From contig NC_082415.1 in NCBI RefSeq assembly GCF_004011695.2, forward strand, positions 930,001 to 994,000: a stretch of DNA of 64,000 bases, written 5' to 3'. Positions 54,134 to 64,000 of the stretch are shown one piece after another (within the stretch, counting starts at the first letter, position 1; every line of letters starts with the position of its first letter). This stretch comes from Ascochyta rabiei. Lineage: Eukaryota; Ascomycota; Dothideomycetes; Pleosporales; Didymellaceae. Below the pieces are notes generated by a model. It saw nothing but the letters and a program-made list of their open reading frames with translations. It made no database searches and was not told the origin of the DNA. A program made the translations under genes and the position numbers.

Positions 54134-54844
54134 GACAGGCAGGCACGCCTGTAGCTACCTTAATGGTAAATCTTACCGACCCGGAAGGAGCGGACAACGT
54201 AGACGATAGATGGGTGTAAAGTGGACCAACAGCTCGAATGAATTTTTTGGGTTTGCAATATTTGAGAAAAGTGTGCCATTGTTGAGGCTCATAGTGAGAA
54301 GAAAGACCGTCGACTTTGGTGCCTAGCACCTGTTCCGTCTAGTGAACGCATTTGTGATCTGGCTCACAGTGGTTCCTTCTGTGTGCCAGAAAACAACATC
54401 TCAGGATTATACAGGACAATTGACCAATGGAATGGAGAAAGGAAATTGTGCAATACTTGTGGCCTAGGGGTGCGAAGATTTGGTCAATACCCGCCATTCC
54501 CATGGACCAAGCAGCCCGCAACGCCTACTCACCCCTGCGCAACTTCAAGAATCGTGCCATCGAAGTACTTTGCTATGGCTACCAAGATGTCTTGCTGTCT
54601 AGAGGTTTGACAGTGTACGCCGGCATTGTGAAGAACCCTCAAGGTAAATGCTTCCAAGGCTGGTCGTGTTGAGCTCGTGTCACTTGGACTGTAGTATTGT
54701 GGCGTGAAGGGGGGTTTTGGTAACAGCAATATATTGGTGTTGTTGAGGCAATGTTTGCCGAGGGGCAGGTCCAGCCGACGCTGAGGTTGGCGCTGCTCGC
54801 ATGGCGAGTGACCGTACGAAGACATCGAATGCAAACCGATCGAA
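54134..54844. promoter_or_regulatory. Divergent promoter region between the GNAT gene and ARL2
   Basis: The region must drive both genes. An 80-codon ATG open frame lies inside it on the plus strand (54427-54672) and could be a small exon, but it shows no recognisable motif, so I do not call it. Confidence 0.5.
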
Positions 54845-55638
54845 ATGTTGTCAATTTTACGAAAAGCGCGATTGAAGGACAAGGAGATGCGCATTCTGAT
54901 GTTGTTGGTGCTCACTTGCACCCATTGCGCTGCGGAAGGCTGATGGCAGAAGGGGCCTGGACAATGCAGGCAAGACGACCATTGTGAAGAAGATCATGAA
55001 CGAGGATGTGAACAGCGTCAGCCCGACGTTGGGCTTCATCATCAAGACGATAGAGTACGATGGGTATGTCTGTCTATCCTTGGCTCATGACTGGAGATGC
55101 TGACGACGAAGATACAAACTGAACATATGTACTGCACCTGCTGAATGCTGGATCTGCATGGACTGACATTGCCAGGGGATGTCGGCGGTCAGAAGACGCT
55201 ACGCACATACTGGAAGAACTATTTCGAGAAGACAGACACGCTCATATGGGTAGTTGATGCCACGGACCGTGATCGCATAGGCGACTGTCGGCAGGAACTG
55301 GCCGGGCTGCTGCTCGAGGAGGTGCGTGAGGTCGACGTTTTCGTCCAGCCTACTGACAAGCGCAGCGGCTATCCGGAGCGAGTCTGCTCGTGTTCAAGAA
55401 CAAGAGCGACGTCCCCGGCGCCATGAGCGAGGACGAGGTTCGCGAGGTGGGTGCTGACGTTGATGTTGGGACGGGTTGCTAGGCCAATGAATCTGACGAC
55501 ACGCAGGGACTCGGGCTCGACGCCATCAGGACACACCAGTGGACGATTATGAGCTGCAGCGCCATGACGGGGCTGAACCTGCAGGAGGGGCTTCAGTGGG
55601 TGGTACAGGATGCAAAAGCGAGACTGTTCCTGTACTAG
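54845..55638 (+). CDS. ARL2: ARL2 (Alp41/CIN4-type) small GTPase, six exons
   Basis: Exons are 54845-54903, 54953-55063, 55112-55128, 55176-55321, 55366-55446 and 55507-55638, with introns of 44-60 nt, giving 181 residues, the family size. The N-terminus [20 protein letters not shown] leads into the P-loop GLDNAGKTT (split by intron 1, TT|G). Switch I is SPTLGF, switch II WDVGGQK (Trp codon split T|GG over intron 3), then [10 protein letters not shown] and NKSD as the base-recognition motif. Exon 3 is only 17 nt. ARL2 controls tubulin folding cofactors (cofactor D) and thereby microtubules. Gly2 of ARF-type N-myristoylation is absent, as is usual for ARL2. The first donor (GTTGGT) is weak but the only one that keeps [14 protein letters not shown]. 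Confidence 0.94.
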
Positions 55639-56152
55639 GCAGCACGATGGGTGCAAGGGGCGCTGGAGGGTGGCCAGCTAGATGCGGGCTGGTCTGTCTA
55701 GCGGTGGTTTGACAAGCGGCCCAACTGCTTCACGGGTCAGCGTAGCGGTGGTGCAGGTATAAACAAACATTGATTGCGGGCTGTTGCGCAACCCGTGACC
55801 CTCCCCCCTCCCACCTTCCCCCTCCCACGGTTGTGCTCGACGTGTCTACCGCGAGTCTGAGCAGATCAGTGTTTCAGCGCCGTCGAAACATATCCAGGGA
55901 CCGTGACTGGACGCTCAGGCCAAGCATGCACCGAGCACTCGAAGCAATTTCACGACTGTCTAGCTTCGATACCGCCCGGGATTGCCTTTGCGCCGAGCAG
56001 CTTCATTCTTGACGTGTTGTTGTCTTGCCGCACCGACGCAGGTGGGAGCACTGTCTTGAGCGTGTTTACATTGTCGACAGCCTGCGCTCTCACGGTCTCA
56101 GGTCCCACGCTCTCACGGTCTCACGCTCTCACGGTCTCGCGGTGTCCCCAAC
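55639..56152. other. Intergenic region and leader of the gelsolin-type gene
   Basis: No gene is supported. A CTCACGGT-type repeat (about 56088-56142) lies just before the ATG at 56153 and probably belongs to the 5' leader. Confidence 0.6.
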
Positions 56153-59100
56153 ATGTCCGAGGACCCGTCCGAGTTTGTCGAGCGCATCCGGCAGCTGGGC
56201 GAGCAGCGGGACCAGCAGGACACAGACCGAGTGAAGAAGCTCGAGGAAGACCTGATTCAGGGCCGCAGCGAACGGTTAGCGCGCAGGGCAGGTGGGTGCA
56301 TCCATGTCTCCTTTTCGTGTCGACTCCACTGATGCTGGTGTTTGGCTCCAAACAGAACGAGCGCGCTCCATCTCGCCCGACAAACCGACGACGCCGCAGT
56401 CGCTGCACCGCTCTCCCACGCACACGCACACGCACACGCACACGCACACGCACACGCACACGCCGCAGCAGGTGCAGGACAAAGCCGCCAGCACGCCCAC
56501 GCCCGCCATGAGCCCGCCGCCGCCACGAGAAGACGCCGCGCGCGAGGAGTCGCTGCAGCAGCTGACAGGCCCCCCCGCGCCCGTAGCAGACGACGGCGAG
56601 CCCAAGAAGGCCGCGACGAGCGCCGCTGCACTGGGCCGCTCCGGCACCCTCTCGTGGAAGCAGCGCCCGCAGTCTGGCAGCATACGCCGCCCCATGTCGG
56701 TGGCCTCGAGCTTCGACCGCCCCGGCTCCCGCGACGCCTCCACCCCGTCCTCGCCCGAGCGGCCTGCCTCGCGCGCCCACATTGCTGCATCCCTGGGCGC
56801 GAAGGACCCCGCCTACTTTCGCCAGACCGCAGACCGCGGCCTTGGCTCAGCAGCATACAGGCGCAGCGACGAAGACAACGCCTCCGACGCTGGCTCCCTC
56901 TCCGGCAGGCGGCAGCTCCCTGGCATGGCCCGCGACTCCACAGTCTCGAGAGACTCCACCGCCTCGACAAGAGAGCCTGAACTCGCCACCCCGCCCACCG
57001 AGAGCGCGCCCTCGAGCCGGCCCACATCTCGCGGCGGCTCCATGCGAGGCAGCACCGCCACGAGCAACCGCTTCTCGGCTGCGACGTCCCTCTCCGGAGG
57101 CGAGACAGACGCTGCAGCAACACGCTCGCCTCTGCCAACGCTCGACTCGCACAAGTTTACCCCACCATCCGAGTCGGGCACCGCAGGCGAGGGTGGGGAC
57201 ACTGCAGGCTCAACACGCGGACCTCTCATGTCGCCGACGCAAGGGAGAATATCACCAGAGCGCGAGCGGCCCGTTTCTCCAACAAAGGGCATGGGTGGTT
57301 TCGTACTGAGTGCAAGTCTCAAGCGCAGCGACAGCGTGAGCAAGAGGTGGAGCACCCAAGCTCCCCCGACCTTGAGCAGGCAAAGCTCCACTTTGAGCAA
57401 CCGAGGGAGTGCCATGGCAGGCTTCGGCTCACACTCCAGGATGGAGCGCCCAACAAGCTTGAGTAGAGAGCAGTCTGCCGAGCCTCTTTCGCGCCCTCAA
57501 TCCAGCTCCAGCAACATCACCATGAAGGGGCTTGGCATTGACACTGCCCCCAAGGACGAGTTTGTACGGCCTGCACTTCCGAACCGCCACAGCCGCAGCA
57601 AATCTGTCCATTCTACCTTCAGCAACAAGGACCAGAGCGAGGATGGAGATCGCCCGTCCAGTCCGTCAAAGCGATTCAACCCAACGAAATCGAGCTGGCT
57701 CGAAAATGCACTGAACAAGCCAGAGTCGCCGAAGCTGATGGCTCCAGCATCTCCACAGCAGCCAGCATGGATGGCCGAGCTCAGTCGCGCTAAGCAACAA
57801 CGTGGAAGTGTTGACCTTGGCAAGGCCAGTCCGTTAGGGACTCCGTTTGGCGAGAAGCTGGGCTCGCGTCCATCGTCGCCGATCAAAGAGGTTCAGCTCA
57901 GACCAGTAGCACTTCGCAAATCCACTCTCGACTCACCAAAGCTGGAATCTCCAAAGCTTGACGCTCTAAAACTCGACTCTTCCAAGTTTGATCCTTTCGC
58001 CAAGGAGGAGAGCAAGGAAACGCAAGCTTCGTCGTCACTGGAACCTGCGGTAGAGCTGAAACCTTCATCGCCGCTCAAAGAGGAGATCAAACCTTTGGAG
58101 GAAGTTGAGAACGTTGAGGAATCCAAGCCTGCCGAAGAGACGGCCCCTGCTGACTCAGAGCCTGTCAAGACTGCGCTTCCCAAGCCTGAGCCCGAGACAG
58201 CAGTAGAAGCCCCTCAAAAGGACAAGGAGGCAGCTCCGTCACCAGCTCCATCAAAGTCGGTACTGTCACGTTTCCCACCCGCCGTCAAACCGAAGCCAGA
58301 TACTCCACCTAAGAAAGACTTTCGTGCTGGCTTGAAGTCGCGGCAAACACCCACAACAGACGCCCCCAAGAGCCAGGCACAGTCAGAATTGCAAAACGTT
58401 TTTGGCAAGCTGAGAAAGGCAGAAACCAAAAACTTTGTTGCGCCTGATGTCTTCAAGTCTAATATTGTTGGAGGCAAGAACGCCTTGAATGTGACTGGTG
58501 GGCCAAAACCAACTGTTCGTCGAGATGAGTTCAGAGAGAGCTTGAAAGAAAAAAGATCATCCATGCTAGAGAAAGCTCAGGAAGAAGGCTCAGCACTCAA
58601 GCGTTCAGAGAGTATCTCCAAACCCACTGATGTGCCAGAAGCCATTGCGGTACGCGGTAGACTTGACCGTTCGAAGAGCATATCCAAGTTTCCTCCGCCC
58701 GCAAAGGAAGAAGAAAAGAAGGTTGTCCCAGAAGCGCTAGCCAGAAAGAAGAGCTTGCGAGGAGTGGAGCGACCCAATCTCAACCAGAAGGATGAAAAGC
58801 CGGCATCACCAGCTCCGTTATTCGCGAAGAAGGACAGCAGCAAGCCCAACAAGCTAGCGGATCGCTTCAACCCTGCGTTAGCTGGAATGCTGGCTCGTGG
58901 TCCACCTCCATTGGCGACAGAGAAGTCAACCACGAGCGTCGGCGATTCATCACCCACACGACCTGCCCAGGAAGAGCCGTCAGGACCCGCTCCTGAGTTG
59001 ACGCACATGACCAAAGGACGCGCCCGTGGACCGAAGAGGAGGACTCCAGCAGCCAAAAAGTCCGCCCCAGAACCGGAGGTGGCCCCCGAGGAGATCCCCG

Positions 59101-61547
59101 AGAAGGTGAATGCCACTGTTGCTGCTGTCCCATTGGTCAAACCAAAGCATATCCTTCCTAGCTCTGAACCACCCAAGGCTAACGGAACCTCAGAGGAGTC
59201 CCCAGTAACAAACAGGCCTGTCCGGAATTCCATCGGCGAGAAGCCAACGACACCAGCCAAGCCTCGCCAGATCTCAGCCAAGTTTGATAAGGCGCCTACT
59301 CCAGAAGTGGCTAAGAAGCCATTGTCAATTGATTTGGAAAAGAGAGTTTCTGGAACACAGAGCATTCCCAAGCAATCGCCTAGGCCAGAGTCTATCGGGA
59401 CACCAAAGACAGCTTCACCGAGTGTGCCGAAGAAGTCCGAGAGAATAACGTCTGGAGCTTACAACACTGCACAGCCGTTACCGAAGCCAGAGTCGATCAG
59501 GTCGCCATCGATCACATCGATCAAGTCGCCCATGCCAACATCTCCATCACCATCCCCTTCGGTAGCATCTTCTAGGTTCTCGCGGCCACTGCCAACACCC
59601 CCGCCCAAGGAGTCCCCAAAGCCGGCCGCACTGAGGGAGATCCCCACTCCCAATGCTGAGGTTTCCCCAGTCAAGGATGAGTCTTCCCCGCAGAAGTTAG
59701 GATTCTCTTCCGTGAAGAACGCTACAGCCCTATGGGGTAGACAGTCGACTCCCTCGTCTCCTGCACCCTTGAGGACAAAATCGCCAATCAAGCTCCCCAC
59801 CCAAGCAGATGAGAAAGCTGCGATGAAGGATGCTGGTCTTGTGCGATCGCCTGAGCCCGAGCCCGAGCCCGAGCCCAAGCCTGAGTCTCCAGCTCGACCA
59901 GAATCCCTTACTTCCAAGCCCCTTCCACCTGCACCCCTACAACCGAAGCCTAAGCCAACAGGTCTCGGCTTCAGTCTGGGCGGCTTTGGTAGTTTTGGTA
60001 GCTCGGTATCACGCTCCCGAGAACCGAGTCCTCGACTGTCAAAAGACTTACCAATGTCTCCGCCACGGAGCGCAGACAGGTCTCAGCCGGATACTCCAAA
60101 GGCAGCACCCGCACCAGCTGCTCCGAAGCACGACGGCCTGTTTGCTGAATTCTTCGATGAGGCTCCCTTGACTGAAGGCCAATTACCGGAGAGCATTGAC
60201 GTAGTACAGGTGCTACATTCGCCACCTTATGATCTAGGCTCATCTGGCAAGATACGTACTCAGAAGCAGCAGATACAAGAGATCACAGGAGATGGCAAGA
60301 TGCTATCAATCCCAGCACACGAACAGCACGTGCTTTTCCAAGATTCCATGTATGTCTGCACGCATGTCTACAGCGACTCGAAGGGTGCAAAGAATATCGA
60401 TGTATACCTGTGGGCAGGCAACAGTGTTGCTGAGTCGAACATCGAGGATGCACAGCTGTTCGCAAGGAACCACGCGAAGCAGAATCAAGCAAGGCTACTC
60501 GTTCTTCGCCAGGGTAACGAACCACCCAACTTCTTCGATGCTCTTGGAGGAATTGTTATCACCAGACGAGGATCAAAGCCAGCGTCAAAGCAGTTTATGC
60601 TGTGTGGACGCCGTCACCTTGGTCACCTTGCGTTTGATGAGGTCGACTTTGCGCTCAAGAGCTTCTGTTCTGCTTTCGTCTATCTCATCTCCACTGAAGC
60701 TGGCAAGGTGCATCTCTGGAAGGGTCGCGGCTGCTCTGCCGAGGAGCTGTCCGGCGCACGTCTGATGGGCATGGATCTAGCACCTACAGGCGACTTCCAA
60801 GAGATTGACGAAGGCTCCGAGCCGTCGCACCTCATCGACATCTTCCCTCCCAACATAACCAAGGGACCCGCTATCCCGCGGTCGGCCGATCATTGGCGTT
60901 ACAAGGCGACCTCCGACCGCTACCGCGCACGACTGTACAAGATTGACCAGCAACAAGAGGCCTCGGGAGGATGGGGACAAAGCCTGCAGGTGGGTTCCTT
61001 CTTCGCGAACCTGCGCCGCGGCTCGTTTGCGCAATCGCTTTCTCCCACTTCTACTGGCGCACACGCTGAACACGGCCCACAGACGCCCATCACTCCCAAG
61101 AGCCCGCTGCGGCCTGGCGTCACAACCAAGGTTGTGGAAATCATGCCCTTTTGCCAGCGTGATCTGGAGCCCGAGTACATCTATGTCCTTGATGCTTTCT
61201 TTGAGATGTACATGTAAGTCAAGACATGTCTCATTTATCTGCAGTGCAAGTCGCTGATCTAGTACAGTATTGTCGGCGCTCTAGCTCGCAGCCAAGCTCC
61301 TGCTTTCTCCACCGCTCTGATGTTCGCTCAGGAGTACGGCATCCTCGCCGTTTCAGAAGAGGATCGTCCCTTCATGCCCGTCACCACTATCGTCCTCGAG
61401 GGTGTTCCTCGCGACATGAAGGCCGTTTTTAGACACTGGAACGACGCACTCATTCCCACCGCCGAGCTCATGAGCGGCAGTCTGAAGCGTGGTAAGAGTC
61501 TGAGAATTGTCGGTCTTGAGAAGGCCATCCAGGCTACGAGGGGGTGA
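56153..61547 (+). CDS. Large DUF4045/gelsolin-repeat protein
   Basis: Exons 56153-56291, 56356-61213 and 61268-61547 encode 1758 residues; the joins give ARRA|ERARSISPD and FEMY|IIVGALARS. The N-terminus is helical and charged (MSEDPSEFVERIRQLGEQRD). About 1250 disordered Ser/Pro/Lys-rich residues follow, including a (Thr-His)n run from a 6-bp DNA repeat, and match fungal DUF4045-type proteins. From ~1315 gelsolin/severin-like domains begin: SIDVVQVLHSPPYDLGSSGK, DVYLWAGNSVAESNIEDAQLFAR, VYLISTEAGKVHLWKGRGCSAEELSGARLMG, and EPEYIYVLDAFFEMY. Gelsolin domains bind actin, often with calcium; that role and cortical or septal action are inferred. Both introns are of normal length (64 and 54 nt). 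Confidence 0.88.
56418..56463 (+). repeat. Coding (CACACG)n microsatellite
   Basis: About seven 6-bp units near the start of exon 2 of the gelsolin-type gene encode alternating Thr and His. The unit length keeps the frame when copy number changes. Confidence 0.9.
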
Positions 61548-62047
61548 TATAGTAGATGATGTGGCAGGGCTGTACGATGATGAGATGCGGTGATGCTTCT
61601 TCTTGTATATATATATCATGTTTCAGCATCGCATTGAGCTGAGTTGGGCGTTCCATTCGGTCGATCCGGTACATCTCGAGCTCCTATGGAGCGTACCGGA
61701 CCTTGTACGCTATTTGATAAGAATCCTTCGTCTTCATTCCAACGCATCGTTTCCGTGATCTTGATGCATCAACACTTTTTACATCTCACCAGCACAACCA
61801 CGCTCTAAGCAGAGTAAGAACATACGAGTGGTATTCCGCAAACCCTACGAACCCGCCTACAACCGTTCAGTCACCCACGACCGAACCATCCATCTATATC
61901 GCTGCAGCAGGGGGAGAAAAAAAGGCAAGACCCGCACCCAACCAACCCAGACTCCCGCCGAAAAAAAAAAAGACTCCAATTCCACTCCGTATCGCAAAAT
62001 ACCGCCAAATCCAACAACTCTCACTCCTCCTTGTACTCGCTACGCGG
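61548..62047. other. Intergenic spacer between convergent genes
   Basis: It contains a short TATATATAT tract at about 61607 and A-runs at about 61917 and 61962. No gene is supported. Confidence 0.6.
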
Positions 62048-62309
62048 CTACGCCTTCCCAATCTTCGCTTCCACAGCGTCCAGCATCGTCACACCGCCCG
62101 AGAGCACGTTCCGCGCACTGGCGTGCTGATGCTGCCACCGCGTGCGTGCATTGTCCATGGCTGCGCCTTCCTTTGAGGCTTCGATGAAGGTGTAGGTGAA
62201 TGCGAAGACTGGTGGATATGTGTTAGTGGGTTTGCTTACTGGGGGAGGAGGGGGGCGTACCGATGAAGCCCGTGAAGGCGGGCAGGAAGGATTTTGGGGT
62301 TGCTGGCAT
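62048..62309 (-). CDS. 69-residue single-span membrane protein, unknown
   Basis: Exons 62309-62261 and 62208-62048 (52-nt intron, donor GTACGC, branch CTAAC, acceptor CCAG) encode 69 residues: MPATPKSFLPAFTGFI, then VFAFTYTFIEASKEG after the splice, ending VEAKIGKA and TAG. A single hydrophobic helix lies at ~8-27 and a soluble, Arg/His/Gln-containing helix (NARTRWQHQHASARNVL) follows. Clean splice signals, exact phase and sensible composition support a real gene that is easily missed. Size and layout resemble small mitochondrial or ER membrane subunits, but I cannot name a family. Confidence 0.65.
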
Positions 62310-63779
62310 TTTTTGAGGGGTGTGTTGGGGTGTTGGTTGGCTGGTTGGTAGAGGAACGCTTGGGTTTTGGGGTGCTTTGAAGTGGTCTTTGATCAGGATT
62401 CGATGGGTTTGATGCTGAGAGAGTTGGTTGTGTGGTTGGTGTGGTTGATGTATCAAGGCTTGTTGATTGATGGTCTGATTGATTGATGGATGTTGTGGGT
62501 GGATGATGAGAGTAGTACAGATTCACCATCCGACTTATATCCATCCTACATGCTGACTCGACCTGGCACATCGTACGGTACCCGCCGATGCAGCCCAACT
62601 CTCTCTGAACGCACGTTGCGTGATCACTTCATCCTTCCTACTCCTCATCGTTGCGGCCGTGTCAGGCCTCTCTCAGCCTTACCCAAACGGACCTGCGGAA
62701 TCGAACGAGCGTACTCGTTGCGGATTATCTGATTGGCTGAGAACATGTCATTCGCGATCCTTCGCAAGTTCCCGGCAATTGGGTCAGACGATACTGGGGT
62801 CTGGAGAAGGCTGTGGTGGCGAGAGATGTGAGCTAGGTTGTGCGTGGGGTGACACAGAACAGCGGGTCACGCCATCTCGCACAGGACTTCGGATCGTAGC
62901 CGGGATAAACAGGGCTGGTGAGAACGTGCTTTGCGTGCGTTGCACATTCAACCTTGATGGTTCTGAAGACGACATGACGCCGTTGCTTCGATCACGCTCG
63001 TTGTTCTTGATTCCAGTTGAAGCCTAAGAATTGCGCAGTGTCTGGGTGGATCGAGGCTCAGCGTGCCCATCATTGAAGGTACCTGACGATGCATCACGAC
63101 TTATGAATTTGGCTTCTGGCATGCAGGATGCTGCTCATCAATAGTACGTCGCATCGAAACCATAGTAGGTTAAGTTGTTGAGAGACCAAGTCACCAAGTT
63201 GTATTAGAAGACGATAGACTCCGCTAAGTTTAGCATCATTGCACAGGCTCTTCCCTGCAAACAGGTCGATCACCCGCCAGGAACCAAACATCAACACCGT
63301 TCGATCCATCTTTCCTTCATGTTCCGGAAAATTCACAGAATCTGCAACCTGTGGGTCTGCCTTCGCTCAAAGAATCCTCGCCTTGACGGCGTGCACTTGT
63401 GCGCCTCGCAAAAAAAAACCGTCCCCTTTGCTTCAGCCTCAGCTCAGCACACTGGTCTTTGGCGCGCCGCGGCGCTGTTCTATTGACTTTAGCTTCCAGA
63501 CGCAGCGCTACCGCACACCATCACGTCTCAATTTCCCTATTCGGACTCGGGCCATACTGAAAGGAGGCAGGTACGGTGCAGGTATCATTGTTTTGTGGCT
63601 AGACGACAGCCGCAGATATACTTGAGGCGCCCATGAGCTCGGCATGGACGAGCGCGCAGGGCTTCTCTGCTTATCTTTCTCTTTTACCACGGTTCCGCAA
63701 GGAACCGCATCTGCTCTTATCTCCCAATAATTGATCTGCTCTGCATACAATCGACTGTCATTCGCACTCGCTCACAACC
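62310..63779. other. 1.5-kb intergenic region
   Basis: The first ~170 bp are unusually rich in TTGG/GTTG (about 62310-62500), the leader side of the small minus-strand gene. A plus-strand frame at 62620-63027 looks signal-peptide-like but starts with GTG and was rejected. Nothing else is supported. Confidence 0.55.
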
Positions 63780-64000
63780 ATGCGTTCAACAACTTTGACC
63801 TCGCTTCTTGCAGCGCTCACCCTCACCACCGCCCAACAGATCAACATCGACGCAGCGCAAAGCGTTCCCGTCCCAAATCTGTCCATCGACCTTCTCGCCG
63901 CCCCACCAGCCGTTACCTACGATGCCGCAAGCGCAGCATTGTCTATCGCAGCCGCCGCAGCTGCAGGCGAATCACCAGCCATCTTAAAGCGCCAGGACAA
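63780..64000 (+). CDS. Secreted protein, N-terminal part (3' end outside window)
   Basis: From the ATG at 63780 the frame stays open to the window edge (73 codons). MRSTTLTSLLAALTLTTAQQ is a signal peptide with cleavage expected after TTA or AQQ. A mature Ala-rich segment follows (SIDLLAAPPAVTYDAASAA; LSIAAAAAAGESPA), then LKRQDK, a dibasic KR site of the kind processed by Kex2. The layout suggests a secreted or wall protein with a propeptide; the functional domain is outside the window. Confidence 0.8.
   Translation, partial: MRSTTLTSLLAALTLTTAQQINIDAAQSVPVPNLSIDLLAAPPAVTYDAASAALSIAAAAAAGESPAILKRQD

Noticed and set aside
62620..63027. Signal-peptide-like frame (ITSSFLLLIVAAVSGLSQ)
   Set aside because: It begins with GTG, the downstream part has no domain or plausible processing, and no splice partner was found.

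Overview
The window is nuclear DNA of a filamentous ascomycete, most likely a dothideomycete of the Pleosporales type. Signs of this are dense genes with introns mostly of 44 to 70 nt with GTRNGT-like donors, long low-complexity intergenic tracts, a CPS1-type adenylate-forming gene, and one AT-rich block carrying the C-to-T/G-to-A signature of repeat-induced point mutation (RIP). The class is inferred from gene content; no phylogeny was run. Gene models were spliced by hand, and each join was checked for reading frame.

Layout. 2-1462: 3' end of a CPS1/DIP2-like adenylate-forming gene. 4925-6898: ferric reductase. 8708-10397: mitochondrial phosphatidylserine decarboxylase (minus), divergent from a Usa1/HERP-like ubiquitin-domain membrane protein (10939-13687). 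13564-16110: the AT-rich block, in which the last part of that gene plus its 3' flank is repeated three times with a 236-bp period, and the second copy is split by a dead Fot1/pogo-type transposon with perfect 63-bp terminal inverted repeats and a TA target duplication. 16372-20389: RSE1/SF3B3 splicing factor (minus), divergent from SDA1 (ribosome biogenesis, 20890-23197). 23561-28048: three minus-strand genes (unknown protein, aminoglycoside-phosphotransferase-fold kinase, GPI-type cupredoxin).

29251-29787: CENP-X histone-fold protein. 32601-33760: MIF-family tautomerase-fold protein between two gene-poor stretches of about 2.5 to 2.8 kb. 36225-41434: a Cys-rich unknown, a divergent MYND-like protein and a tail-anchored coiled-coil protein. 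41839-43424: MSS51. 44694-47699: Q-rich unknown with a helical C-terminal region. 48148-49990: WRAP73-like WD40 protein. 50720-51268: small protein with a one-base frameshift in a C7 run. 51663-54133: four-exon GNAT acetyltransferase, divergent from a six-exon ARL2 GTPase (54845-55638). 56153-61547: DUF4045/gelsolin-type protein of 1758 residues. 62048-62309: 69-residue single-span protein. 63780-64000: start of a secreted protein.

Most genes are housekeeping: splicing, ribosome maturation, tubulin/Arl2 and spindle-pole functions, mitochondrial lipid and COX1 expression, ER-associated degradation. They do not form one pathway. The most notable structure is the RIP-marked gene-tail triplication with the nested transposon, and the evidence that RIP may have shortened the resident Usa1-like protein.
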